Shown here: positions 26,661 through 35,900 of the stretch, in pieces
Layout: every line of letters begins with the position of its first letter
How positions within the stretch are numbered: position 1 is the first letter of the stretch
Source: UBA1926 sp002337215
GTDB lineage: Bacteria > Planctomycetota > Phycisphaerae > Phycisphaerales > UBA1924
Direction of reading: 5' to 3'
Assembly (NCBI GenBank): GCA_963973795.1
Contig: CAXBAF010000015.1
Coordinates: 32,136-96,135 of the forward strand
Length of the DNA: 64,000 nucleotides
Notes under the pieces: generated by a model
What the model was told of the DNA's origin: nothing
The model's database searches: none
The model's input: the letters and a program-made list of their open reading frames with translations, nothing else
Made by a program: the position numbers and the translations under genes

Positions 26661-28886
26661 ATGATGAAGAACCGAATCGCCGCGCTGGCTGTTGTTGCCG
26701 GGGCCCTGACGCCCGCGCTCGCCATCGATATCGATCTCCGCGAGGTCGACTCACCCGAGTCGGCCCTCGCCACCGCGTTCGCGCCGGCGCGTTACGCGAC
26801 GGTGAACATGGACGACACCGTGCGCTTGTTTGCGCTCCCCGTCGCCGGCGGGCATGTCGATCTCGAACTCGAACGCTTCAGCGTCTGGACCGACGACGCG
26901 GTGTTCGTCGTCGACAACGCCGAGCACGCGAAGCCCGACATCACGCTGCTCCGCGGCAAGGTCACCGGCAAGGACGACTCGCTCGTCGTCGTCGGCATCG
27001 GCGCGCACGCCACCAACGGCTTCATCGAGATGGACGGCGCGACCTACAGCATCTCCAGCGGCGGCCTGAACGCCGGCGCACAGAACGCCAACCCGCTGCT
27101 CATCACCGATCTCGCCGACATCCGTCTGGGCGACGCCCTCCCCACCTGCGCGATCGACGAAGCAAACTTCATCGACTTCGCCCCGCTCGGGCAGCCCGTC
27201 TACGACGAGGCGACACTCGCCGAGCACGGGAACCAGAACCGCGGCACGGCCCCCTGCCGCGTCGTCCGCATCGCGATCGACAGCGACTATGAGTGGACGC
27301 AGGAGCGGTTCGGGAGCAACGCCATCGCCGCCGCGGAGTACTCGCTCTTCCTGATGGCCGCCATCAGCGAGGTCTACCAGCGCGACGTCAATGTCCGGCT
27401 CGCGGTCCCCTACCTCCGCACCTTCTCGAGCAACGTCGATCCGTACAACGGGTCCACCGAGCCCGACCCGCTCCTCCAGGTCCGCGACCATTGGCGCGCC
27501 GCCCAGCAGCACGTCCAGCGCGATCTGACCCACCTGTTCACCGGCGCGAACACCGGCTACGGCGGCGTCGCCTACCTCAGCGTCATGTGCAACGACCAGT
27601 GGGGCTACGGCGTCTCGTCCTACATGGACGGCGCGTTCCCCTACCCCCTCCAGCAGAACAGCAACCAGAACTGGGACCTCGTCGTTGTGAGCCACGAGCT
27701 GGGGCACAACTTCGGCACGCTGCACACCCACGACGGCTACGACCCGCCCATCGATAACTGCGGCCGCAATTTCGATGGCGGCCCTACATGCCAAGGCAAT
27801 CTCAACGGCACGATCATGTCCTACTGCCACACCTGCAGCGGAGGCCTGCCCAACATCGACCTGCGGTTCCACTCCCGCGTGCAGGACCGCATCCTGAGTT
27901 ACCTCGCGGTCGATGCGCCCTGCAACCTCGAGCCCACCCCCGGCGCGTTCAACGACACCGCCCAGGCGATCGCGGGCGAGGCCACCGACATCTTCGTGCT
28001 CGCCAACGACCACGGCTCCAACTGTGCCCCAGTGGGCCTCGCCTCCGTCGACGCAGTCACCAGCGGGGGCGGCACCGCGACCATCCAGGGATGGGACAAC
28101 CCGACCGGCGATCCCACCGGGCACTTCGTCCGCTACACCCCCTCGGCTGACCAGACCGGATTCGACTCGTTCTCGTACACGACCACCGCAGGCCAGTCGG
28201 CGAACGTCACCGTCGAGATCCTCGAGTTCCGCGACCCCGAGTTCGTCGCCACCGCCTCGCCCGGCCTCGAGGGCACGTGGTACGACATCGGTCCGGGCAA
28301 CGCCGTCGTCCCCGACTTCACCTCGGGGTTCACCGTCGTGCAGGAAGGCGTCGTCTCCGACGTCAACTTCGCCTCCACCAACGGTCCCGGCGTGGGTGGC
28401 CCGCTCAACGACAACGTCGGCGCCGTCTTCGAGGGCTACCTCGTCGCCCCTGCCGACGGGCTCTACACACTCGAGACCGAGTCCGACGACGGATCGCTGC
28501 TCTACATCGGTGACGAACTCGTCGTCGACAACAACGGCCTGCACGGCATGCAGACCGCGGGCGGACAGATCGGGCTCAAGCAGGGCCCCCACGCGCTCCG
28601 CATCGAGTTCTTCGAAGCCGGGGGCGGCGCGGGACTCATCTACCGCTGGGCAGGCCCGGGCGGGTCGGGTGTCGTCCCCGCGTCCAACCTGATCTACGAG
28701 GACCCGACCGTCTGCGTCGCCGACCTCGCCGCTCCGTTTGGCGTGCTCGACCTCGCCGACATCAGCTTCTTCACGGGCCGGTTCCTCTTCGGAAGCCCCG
28801 AGGTCGACCTCGCCCCGCCGATCGGCGTCTTCGACCTCGCCGACATCACGGCGTTCGTCGAGTCGTTCACGTCCGGTTGCCCGTAA
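26661..28886 (+). CDS. Secreted reprolysin-like metalloprotease with PA14 and dockerin-like domains, copy 1
   Basis: 741 residues from ATG 26661, with AGAGGGG 8 nt upstream. Signal peptide: IAALAVVAGALTPALA. A propeptide-like region of about 190 residues precedes the catalytic domain. The zinc motif is HELGHNFGTLH near residue 345, an extended HExxHxxGxxH of the M12/metzincin type, with a possible Met-turn in GTIMSYCHTC. A cadherin-like or Big_9-like beta domain follows (about 440-520), then a PA14 domain (about 545-680: VFEGYLVAPADGLYTLETES; DDGSLLYIGDELVVDNNG). The C-terminal about 55 residues form the dockerin-like module (CVADLAAPFGVLDLADIS; APPIGVFDLADITAF; ending GCP). It is probably extracellular and acts on proteins or glycoproteins. 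A paralogue follows at 29209. Confidence 0.92.
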   Translation: MMKNRIAALAVVAGALTPALAIDIDLREVDSPESALATAFAPARYATVNMDDTVRLFALPVAGGHVDLELERFSVWTDDAVFVVDNAEHAKPDITLLRGKVTGKDDSLVVVGIGAHATNGFIEMDGATYSISSGGLNAGAQNANPLLITDLADIRLGDALPTCAIDEANFIDFAPLGQPVYDEATLAEHGNQNRGTAPCRVVRIAIDSDYEWTQERFGSNAIAAAEYSLFLMAAISEVYQRDVNVRLAVPYLRTFSSNVDPYNGSTEPDPLLQVRDHWRAAQQHVQRDLTHLFTGANTGYGGVAYLSVMCNDQWGYGVSSYMDGAFPYPLQQNSNQNWDLVVVSHELGHNFGTLHTHDGYDPPIDNCGRNFDGGPTCQGNLNGTIMSYCHTCSGGLPNIDLRFHSRVQDRILSYLAVDAPCNLEPTPGAFNDTAQAIAGEATDIFVLANDHGSNCAPVGLASVDAVTSGGGTATIQGWDNPTGDPTGHFVRYTPSADQTGFDSFSYTTTAGQSANVTVEILEFRDPEFVATASPGLEGTWYDIGPGNAVVPDFTSGFTVVQEGVVSDVNFASTNGPGVGGPLNDNVGAVFEGYLVAPADGLYTLETESDDGSLLYIGDELVVDNNGLHGMQTAGGQIGLKQGPHALRIEFFEAGGGAGLIYRWAGPGGSGVVPASNLIYEDPTVCVADLAAPFGVLDLADISFFTGRFLFGSPEVDLAPPIGVFDLADITAFVESFTSGCP

Positions 28887-29208
28887 CACATCGGCACTGA
28901 TCGCAGGCCGACAACCCATCGATCCCACAGGCCCGCTCCATGCGGGCTTTTTTTGTGCCGATGGGCCGCTGAGCCGTCGCCACACCCCAAGTCACACCCC
29001 AATCCCCAGGCCACTCTCCCATCCATTCCCGTTGTCACGCCGCAGCCGATCTTTGTCCCTTGTCGAGAGAATCCGCCCGTCCCGGCTTATGAACATCGTC
29101 CAGCCCGCGCACGCGCTCGTATCGACCTGCACACAACAGCGGTATCGGTTTCTCGACGCTGAGCCGTTCGCTCGCGACACCACCGTTTCCCACATGAGGG
29201 CATCATCG
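28887..29208. other. Intergenic region between the two metalloprotease genes
   Basis: 322 bp with no convincing gene. It holds the strong terminator at 28931-28954. Downstream, 29030-29190 has no recognisable operator or hairpin, and I could not fix a promoter by eye. The second gene therefore probably has its own promoter within about 29000-29190. Confidence 0.6.
28931..28954 (+). terminator. Intrinsic terminator after metalloprotease 1
   Basis: Hairpin GCCCGC-TCCAT-GCGGGC (28931-28947) followed by seven T (28948-28954), 44 bp after the stop. It separates the two tandem protease genes. Confidence 0.9.
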
Positions 29209-31485
29209 ATGAACAGCCTCGCTTCACTGACGATCGCCCTGCTCGCCTTGCCCTTGCTTGTCTCGGCCTCGCTTGTCTCGGCCGACCCGATCGTCGATCT
29301 CCGAGCGATCGAATCACCGGAGACCGCCGTCACAGAGGCGTTCTCGCCCCACCGCTTCGCGGCCGTCCGCCCGGGCGAGGCCGTCCGCGTGCTCGCGCTC
29401 CCCGTGGGTGGCGAACTCGTCGATCTCGAACTCGAACAGTTCGAGATCTGGACCGACGACGCGGTCTTCTTCATCGACGATGCCGAGCACGCGGAGCCCC
29501 GGGTCACACTGCTCCGCGGGTCAATCGCCGGCGACCCGGACTCGCTCGTCGTGATCGGTGTGGGCACCCACGCAACGAACGGCTTCATCGAGACGCGCGG
29601 CAGCACGTACAGCATCTCGAGCGGCGGCGAGTTCGCGGGCTTCGGCGCCGAGGATCACGCCGGGGACGTTGCCCGCGGGCAGGCCGGCCGACGCGAGGTG
29701 CGGATCACCGATCTTGCCGAGATCGACCTCGCCGGCGACCGCCCCGGGTGCGCAATCGATGACGGGAACCTCATCGACTTCGCGCCGCTCGGCCAGCCCG
29801 TCTACGACGTTGCAACCCTGGCGCAGCACGGCGGCGACACCCGGGGCACCATCCCGTGCCGCGTCGTCCGCGTCGCGATCGACTCCGACTACGAGTGGAC
29901 ACAGGAGCGGTTCGGCAGCAACCCGTTCGCCGCGGCGGAGTACTCGCTCTTCCTCATGGCAGCCGTCAGCGAGATCTACCAGCGCGACCTCAACGTCCGG
30001 CTCGCCGTCCCCTACCTCCGCGCGTTCTCGACCAACACCGATCCGTACGTTCAGACCCGCAACAGCGAGGGGGCGCTCGACCCCGACCCGCTCGCCCAGG
30101 TCCGCGATCACTGGCGCGCGGCGCAGCAGCACATCGACCGCGACCTGACCCACCTGTTCACCGGGGCCGACACGTCGTACGGCGGCGTCGCCTATATCAG
30201 CACCATGTGCAGCGATCAGTGGGGGTACGGCGTCTCGGCCTACCTCAACGGGTCTTTCCCCTACCCGCTCGTCGAGAGCAGCGCCCAGAACTGGGACCTG
30301 TACCTCGTCAGCCACGAACTGGGGCACAACTTCGGGACCGGGCACACCCACGATGCGTACACACCCGTCATCGATCGGTGCGGCATCGACTGCACCGGCG
30401 ACCTGAACGGCACCATCATGTCCTACTGCCACACCTGTGCCGGGGGCACCGCGAACATCGATGTCGAGTTCCACCCACGCGTTCGGGAGCGCATCCTCGC
30501 GTACCTCGCGAACGACGCGCCGTGCAACCTCACCCCCCAAGCCGCGGCGAGAGACGACACCGCCCGCGCCGTCGAGGGCGAGATCGTCAACATCTTCGTG
30601 CTCGCCAACGACGCCGGGCCGGACTGCGCCCCCGTCGGCCTCGATTCCGTCGAGCGGAACACCCCCGCGGGCGGCACGGCCGTCGTCGGCGGGTGGAACA
30701 ACCCCACCGGTGACCCGACCGGCTTCTTCGTCCGTTACGTCCCCCCGGCAGACTTCACGGGAACGGACACGTTCCAATACACCAACACCGCCGGCCAGTC
30801 GGCGAGCGTGACCGTCGAGGTCGCCGAGCTCCGCGAGGCGGACCTGCTGCAGGACCCCGCGCCCGGCCTGCGCGGCACGTGGTACTTCATCGGTGCCGGC
30901 AATCAGACCGTGCCCGCCTTTGACGGGCGACCCATCGTTCAGGAGAGCATCGTTCCCGCCATCAACTTCGCCGCAACCAACGGCCCAGGCGTGGGCGGCC
31001 CGATGACGAGCAACTTCGGCGCTGTCTTCGAGGGCTACCTCGTCGCCCCGGCCGACGGCGCGTACACCCTCGAAACCGAATCCTCCGACGGATCGCTGCT
31101 CTCTATCGACAACGAACTCGTCGTCAACAACGACGGCGTGCACGACATGCGTCGCGCAAGCGGTCTCGTGGGTCTCGAGCAGGGCCCCCACCCGCTCCGC
31201 ATCGAGTTCTTCCAGAGCAGCGGGAGCTCGGGGCTCATTCTCCGATGGACAGGCCCCACCGAGTCGGGCGTTGTCCCCGCCGCGAACCTCGTCTTCGTCG
31301 AAGCCGAACCATGCCCGGCGGATCTCGCCGAACCCCAGGGCGTGCTCGACCTCGCCGACATCTCACAGTTCACGAGCTGGTTCCTCGCGGGTGATCCGGG
31401 CGCCGACCTCGCCGACCCGTCCGGCGTCATCGACCTCGCGGATATCTCCGCGTTCGTTTCCTCGTTCACCGCCGGCTGCCCCTGA
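29209..31485 (+). CDS. Secreted reprolysin-like metalloprotease with PA14 and dockerin-like domains, copy 2
   Basis: 758 residues, paralogous to the upstream protease over its whole length. ATG 29209 is preferred because GAGGG lies 8 nt upstream and the signal peptide SLASLTIALLALPLLVSA follows; ATG 29194 would add five residues. The zinc motif is HELGHNFGTGH near residue 369, with GTIMSYCHTC as the possible Met-turn. Then come a cadherin-like beta domain, a PA14 domain (VFEGYLVAPADGAYTLETES) and the dockerin-like module (CPADLAEPQGVLDLADIS; ADPSGVIDLADISAF; ending GCP). Compared with copy 1 it has an insert of about 15 residues in the propeptide (GAEDHAGDVARGQAGR). The catalytic region is the most conserved part. 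Different substrates are possible but unknown. Confidence 0.92.
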   Translation: MNSLASLTIALLALPLLVSASLVSADPIVDLRAIESPETAVTEAFSPHRFAAVRPGEAVRVLALPVGGELVDLELEQFEIWTDDAVFFIDDAEHAEPRVTLLRGSIAGDPDSLVVIGVGTHATNGFIETRGSTYSISSGGEFAGFGAEDHAGDVARGQAGRREVRITDLAEIDLAGDRPGCAIDDGNLIDFAPLGQPVYDVATLAQHGGDTRGTIPCRVVRVAIDSDYEWTQERFGSNPFAAAEYSLFLMAAVSEIYQRDLNVRLAVPYLRAFSTNTDPYVQTRNSEGALDPDPLAQVRDHWRAAQQHIDRDLTHLFTGADTSYGGVAYISTMCSDQWGYGVSAYLNGSFPYPLVESSAQNWDLYLVSHELGHNFGTGHTHDAYTPVIDRCGIDCTGDLNGTIMSYCHTCAGGTANIDVEFHPRVRERILAYLANDAPCNLTPQAAARDDTARAVEGEIVNIFVLANDAGPDCAPVGLDSVERNTPAGGTAVVGGWNNPTGDPTGFFVRYVPPADFTGTDTFQYTNTAGQSASVTVEVAELREADLLQDPAPGLRGTWYFIGAGNQTVPAFDGRPIVQESIVPAINFAATNGPGVGGPMTSNFGAVFEGYLVAPADGAYTLETESSDGSLLSIDNELVVNNDGVHDMRRASGLVGLEQGPHPLRIEFFQSSGSSGLILRWTGPTESGVVPAANLVFVEAEPCPADLAEPQGVLDLADISQFTSWFLAGDPGADLADPSGVIDLADISAFVSSFTAGCP

Positions 31486-31509
31486 CGCACCCCTGTCTCC
31501 TGAGAACAG

Positions 31510-31538
31510 ACAACGCCCGCCGGACCGGCGGGCGTTGT
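31510..31538. terminator. Long GC-rich hairpin between convergent genes
   Basis: A perfect inverted repeat (ACAACGCCCGCCGG / CCGGCGGGCGTTGT, 1-nt centre) between the metalloprotease stop and the upp stop. Its position suggests a bidirectional terminator, but there is no T-run on either side. Confidence 0.6.
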
Positions 31539-31567
31539 CATGCGCACACGCTCTTGCAGACGCGGTC

Positions 31568-32209
31568 TCAGACCGTCCCGAACAGCCGATCGCCCGCGTC
31601 GCCCAAGCCGGGGCGGATGTAGTTGTTCTCGTCCAGCCGCTCGTCCAGCGAGGCGCAGTAGACTTTCACATCCGGCATCTCGTCGGCCAGCCGCTTCACG
31701 CCCTCGGGCGACGCGACAAGGCAGATCATCCGCAGATCCTTCGCCCCGGCCTCGCGCAGCATCGTGATCGCCGCGACCGCCGACCCGCCCGTGGCGAGCA
31801 TCGGGTCCACCAGGATCACGGGCCCCGCGTCGAGGTTCTTGGGCAGCTTGTTGAGATACGCCTTGGGCTCAAACGTGCGCTCGTCGCGCGCCAGCCCGAG
31901 GTGCCCCACCCGCGCCTCGGGCATGAGCTCGAGCACGCCGTCGGTCATCCCGAGCCCCGCCCGCAGCACGGGGACCACGGTGATCTTGCTCGTGATCCGC
32001 GCCGCCGATGTCCGCTCCATCGGCGTCTCGATCTCGACAGGGACGGTCTCGAACGACCGCGTCACCTCGTAGACCATCAGCCCCGCGATCTGCGCCATCA
32101 GCGCACGGAAGGGGCGGAAACCCGTCTCGACATCGCGGAGATAGCTCAATTTGTGGCTGATCAGCGGGTGATCGAAGACAACCAGATTCGCAAAGCCGTG
32201 CCCGTTCAT
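31568..32209 (-). CDS. upp: Uracil phosphoribosyltransferase
   Basis: 213 residues, full length for this enzyme, which makes UMP from uracil and PRPP. Typical segments are present: ISHKLSYLRDVETGFRPFRA at the N-terminus, VVPVLRAGLGMTDGVLELMP, the PRPP-binding loop VILVDPMLATGGSA, and the closing GLGDAGDRLFGT. It is divergent from a cytosine deaminase gene 291 bp away. The two enzymes catalyse consecutive steps of cytosine salvage (cytosine to uracil to UMP), so the pair probably shares regulation or function. The gene is convergent with the metalloprotease across a long hairpin. Confidence 0.96.
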   Translation of the reverse strand: MNGHGFANLVVFDHPLISHKLSYLRDVETGFRPFRALMAQIAGLMVYEVTRSFETVPVEIETPMERTSAARITSKITVVPVLRAGLGMTDGVLELMPEARVGHLGLARDERTFEPKAYLNKLPKNLDAGPVILVDPMLATGGSAVAAITMLREAGAKDLRMICLVASPEGVKRLADEMPDVKVYCASLDERLDENNYIRPGLGDAGDRLFGTV

Positions 32210-32500
32210 GGGCGGAGTCTATATCACCGATGGCACGCCGGCTCCGCGTTGCCAAACGACTCGAACGCCCGCCTCTCACGGAGATGGTTCTGATGTGTGC
32301 CAGGGGCAGGATGATGCACTGAAGCGTCCCGCTCCGCCCATCAGGCGTTCTCTGTGGAAGGGTGCCATGGAGACGGCGCAGCCTTCTCCATGATCGCGCG
32401 TAAATCGGCATGGAGAAACCGCTCTGCGGTGTCTCAATGGAACCCGACGAAGGTCTCTATTGTGCGCCATGATGGCCGTGGCACCGGATACCCTCGTCTC

Positions 32501-32965
32501 ATGGACCACCCCGATCCACACCAACTCCTCGACGCCGCGCTCGAACAGGCACAGAAATCCCTCGCCGAGGGCGGCATCCCCATCGGCTCGGTCCTCGCGA
32601 CCGCCGACGGCGAGATCGTCGCGCGGGGTCACAACCGCCGCGTGCAGGACGGCGACACCACCGCCCACGCCGAGACCGTCTGCATCAAGGCCGCGGGCCG
32701 ACGCCGCGACTGGCACACCCTCACGCTCGTCAGCACGCTGAGCCCCTGCGCGATGTGCACCGGCACCGCGATCCTCCACCGCATCCCCCGCGTCATCATC
32801 GGCGAGCACACGACCTTCATGGGCCGGGAGGACTGGATGCAACAAGAAAGCGTCGAGATCGAGGTGCTGCACGATCAACGCTGCATCGATCTGATGACGA
32901 AATTTATCGCCGACCGGCCCGACCTGTGGAACGAGGACATCGGGGTGCCGCCGGAAGCCGGTTGA
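32501..32965 (+). CDS. Cytosine deaminase, yeast FCY1-like
   Basis: 154 residues from ATG 32501. It belongs to the cytidine-deaminase superfamily, with zinc motifs H56-A-E58 (TTAHAETV) and P82-C83-AM-C86 (LSPCAMCTGTAI). The C-terminal half closely follows fungal cytosine deaminase as I remember it: IPRVIIGEHTTFMG, then VLHDQRCIDLMTKFIADRP and the terminal WNEDIG, corresponding to ERPQDWFEDIGE in yeast FCY1. The length matches too (158 in yeast). The likely reaction is cytosine (and possibly 5-methyl- or 5-fluorocytosine) to uracil. This is not the bacterial CodA amidohydrolase type. It is divergent from upp, the next enzyme in the pathway. The longer frame upstream to 32354 lacks family sequence. 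Confidence 0.88.
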   Translation: MDHPDPHQLLDAALEQAQKSLAEGGIPIGSVLATADGEIVARGHNRRVQDGDTTAHAETVCIKAAGRRRDWHTLTLVSTLSPCAMCTGTAILHRIPRVIIGEHTTFMGREDWMQQESVEIEVLHDQRCIDLMTKFIADRPDLWNEDIGVPPEAG

Positions 32966-32983
32966 TGCCGGGCGCATGACCGG

Positions 32984-35900
32984 CTACGCCGCGACGCTCG
33001 CCCGCTTCGCGCGGATCCCCTGCAGCACCGGCTCAAGGCCAGCCGCGTTCGAATCGGCCGCAAGACTCCCATCGCTCCGCACCACCACCGTGTCTCGACC
33101 AATCCGCTCCCGCGCCAGCCCGGGCAGCGGCAACCCGCGGATCCGCGCCGAAGCATCCAACGCGACCGCGCCACCCTCGGCCGTGACGACCGGGTCGATC
33201 ACCGCGCTGCAGCACGCCATCAGCCAGCCGTCATAGAAACCCTCGATATCTTCGTACGCCTCGTCGCACCGCGTGATCCGGGGCACGACCCACATCCCGG
33301 GCAGCCCCGCCGATTCGCCGCGCGCCGCGAGGACATCCTCCACCCGGGTCTTCACGGCCTCGTACCGGTCCACGCCCGAGATCACCCGGTACACCTCGGG
33401 AGTCGCCGCGAGCACGTCCACGCTCAGCACATCGAGCCCCGACGCGACCAGACGATCGACATCGAACGCCTCGCTCAGCGCATCGGTCCGCAGGTGGACC
33501 AGCCCCACCCCCGCGGCCCGCGCCGCCGAGATCACATCGAACACGCCGGGGTGCATCAGCGGATCCCCGAGCCCGTGCAGCGTCAGCACCGTATCGGGCC
33601 GACCAGCCGAGAAGGCCTCGACGATCCGCACCGCGTCGCCTGTTTCGAGTACCGGTCGCTCGCCGTCCCCGCCGCCGCGCAGCCAGCCGGCGAACAGCCC
33701 GCCCGCGAGCCGGCCCGTGCACAGCTCGAGCTGCAGATGCCGGGGCGACGATCGGCGGACCGAACCGATGCCGGATCGGCTATCCGCGACACTCCGAGCC
33801 TCGGACACCACGGTTTCGGCGCCCGCCTCGATCCACGAATCCCCCAGCCGGTCGAGCACTTCGGCGACCATCGCGATCCCGTCCGGTGTGTCGGGAATGA
33901 GCCGGAACCCCGCGTCCCTCACCGCGTGCGGCACGCTCACGCAGAACGCTTTCGCGATCGGGTCCGCCTGCGGCGAGACCGGCAGGTACGACAACGCGCC
34001 GCCGATCGACGCGTAGTTCATCGCGTGTCCCAGCGCACCCGCGAGATCGCCCATCGACCGCCGGTCGAACAGGATCCCCGCGAGCCCCGGCGCCGCCTGC
34101 GTCAGCGACAACCGAACGACGTCGGGGCGCTCGCGGTACCGCGTCACGACCGCGTCCACAAGCCCGGGGTCCACCAGCACCCAGTCGGCCCCGACGATCA
34201 GCCCCGCGTCGAGCCCGACGTTTTCCAGCAGACCCGCGCACAGCCCGGGGTCCAGCGATTCGTCGTAGCACGACAGCCCGCCCAGCGACCCGCGCCACGC
34301 GTCGGGGCTCATGAGCCTGGCGCGCCCGACGGCACGCGTCCGCGAACGCAGCAGGTCCGCATCGACCCGCTCGATCCGCACGCGATCGCTGCCCGCGAGG
34401 TCGCCGAGCCGGCCGGCCACCCAGTCCACATCACCCGTCGCGATCACAACCGTGTCCAACGAACCCGCCCGAAGAAGCCTCTGCACGGTCAGCCGGATCG
34501 CGGATGCGCCGAGCGCCGCCGCAACGGCGTCGTCATGCCGCGCCAGACCCAGCCCGTTGATCTCCGGATCGATGAACAGCACCGCGCCGACGCGCACCTC
34601 CTCGACCATCTGCTGCACTTCGTTGGGGGTCGGGTCCGTAGTCGCCTTCGCCCGCTCGCCGCGGATCGCCGCCGCCGATTCACGCAGCTGGTCGGCGAGC
34701 TCCGCCGCGGCGTCCGCGGTCCATTCGACATTCGCGATATCGCGCTCGATCTGCCGCCGCTGCTTCTCTCGCTCCTCCAGATGTGCCATCTCGATCTCGC
34801 GATCCGCCTTGAACCGCCGCAACGCGCCGGTCTGGTTCATGTGCTGCACGAGGCTGTACGCGGGCTCGATGACCCGAACCTCGTCGCGCACCTCGTACAC
34901 GTCGGTCACCAGCCGATCGATCTTCGCCGGGGTCGCGCCCGACGCGATCATCTTCCCGAGGATCCCCGCCGCCTTCCGGCTCAGCGACTCGACCCGCACC
35001 GCCTGCTTCGCGATCTCCTCCAACCGAGCGGCGACCTCGGGCGACCGATCAGGCACCCGAGCATCCGGCGCGGTCAACACCCCGGGCAACGGCTCGGCCG
35101 AGGCGCACGCCGCGAGCGCGTCCGCGAGCGATTTCACCTCGGCGTGCCGCTTGCGTATGCCGCCCTCCGTCGCGTCGATGACCGAGAGCCCCTTCGCGAC
35201 GTCCGCCGCGAAATCAACCTCGAACTGCGAGAGGTACGTCGCCATCTGCTCGTCGGTGTAGATGGGCCGGCCCAGCACGTCCTCCGCTTTGCGGAGCATG
35301 TTCTTGGAGCGCACGATCCGCTCCCATTCGAACATCTCGAGCGTCCGCACGGGTCCGAGCTCGCCCGCCCACACGTCGTGGATCGCCGCGCCCGCCGAGT
35401 AGTACTGCCCGTCGGTGAACCCGAGGTCCTGCCCGATGAACACCAGCGGATCGCACCCCAAGTGCCGTCCCAGATACGAACAGAGGTGCGCCACCGTTGC
35501 ACCGGGACGGATCGACGCCTTCTCGCCCGCGAGGTCCGAGCCGAGCGTCTCGTCGAGCATCGCGTCCTGCACGCAGCGGATCACGCCCGGGAACGCGTCC
35601 AGGATCGCCGGGTTCGCCTTCGGCTCGACCACCAGCGTCACGCCCTCGACATCCGAAGCTGTCAGCCCCTCATAGAACCGCTTGCTCAGTTCGTGGTAGT
35701 CGAGTGCGCATACAAAGTGAGGCCTGATGCCCTTCCGCAGCATCGGCTTGAGCATCGTCTGCGCCGCGATGATCACGACCCGGTCCCGCACGCCCGGCTC
35801 CGCAAGCAGGTGCAGGTTCCGCTCGAGACTCGGGCCCGCCGACACCACCACCGCGGGCCGGCCCTTCGCAACATCCCTGAGCGCACCGATCCCCTCGGAC

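Noticed and set aside
26751..31191. Long minus-strand frames opposite both metalloproteases
   Set aside because: Acidic/Arg-rich shadow translations caused by GC-rich third positions; the plus strand has signal peptides and catalytic motifs.
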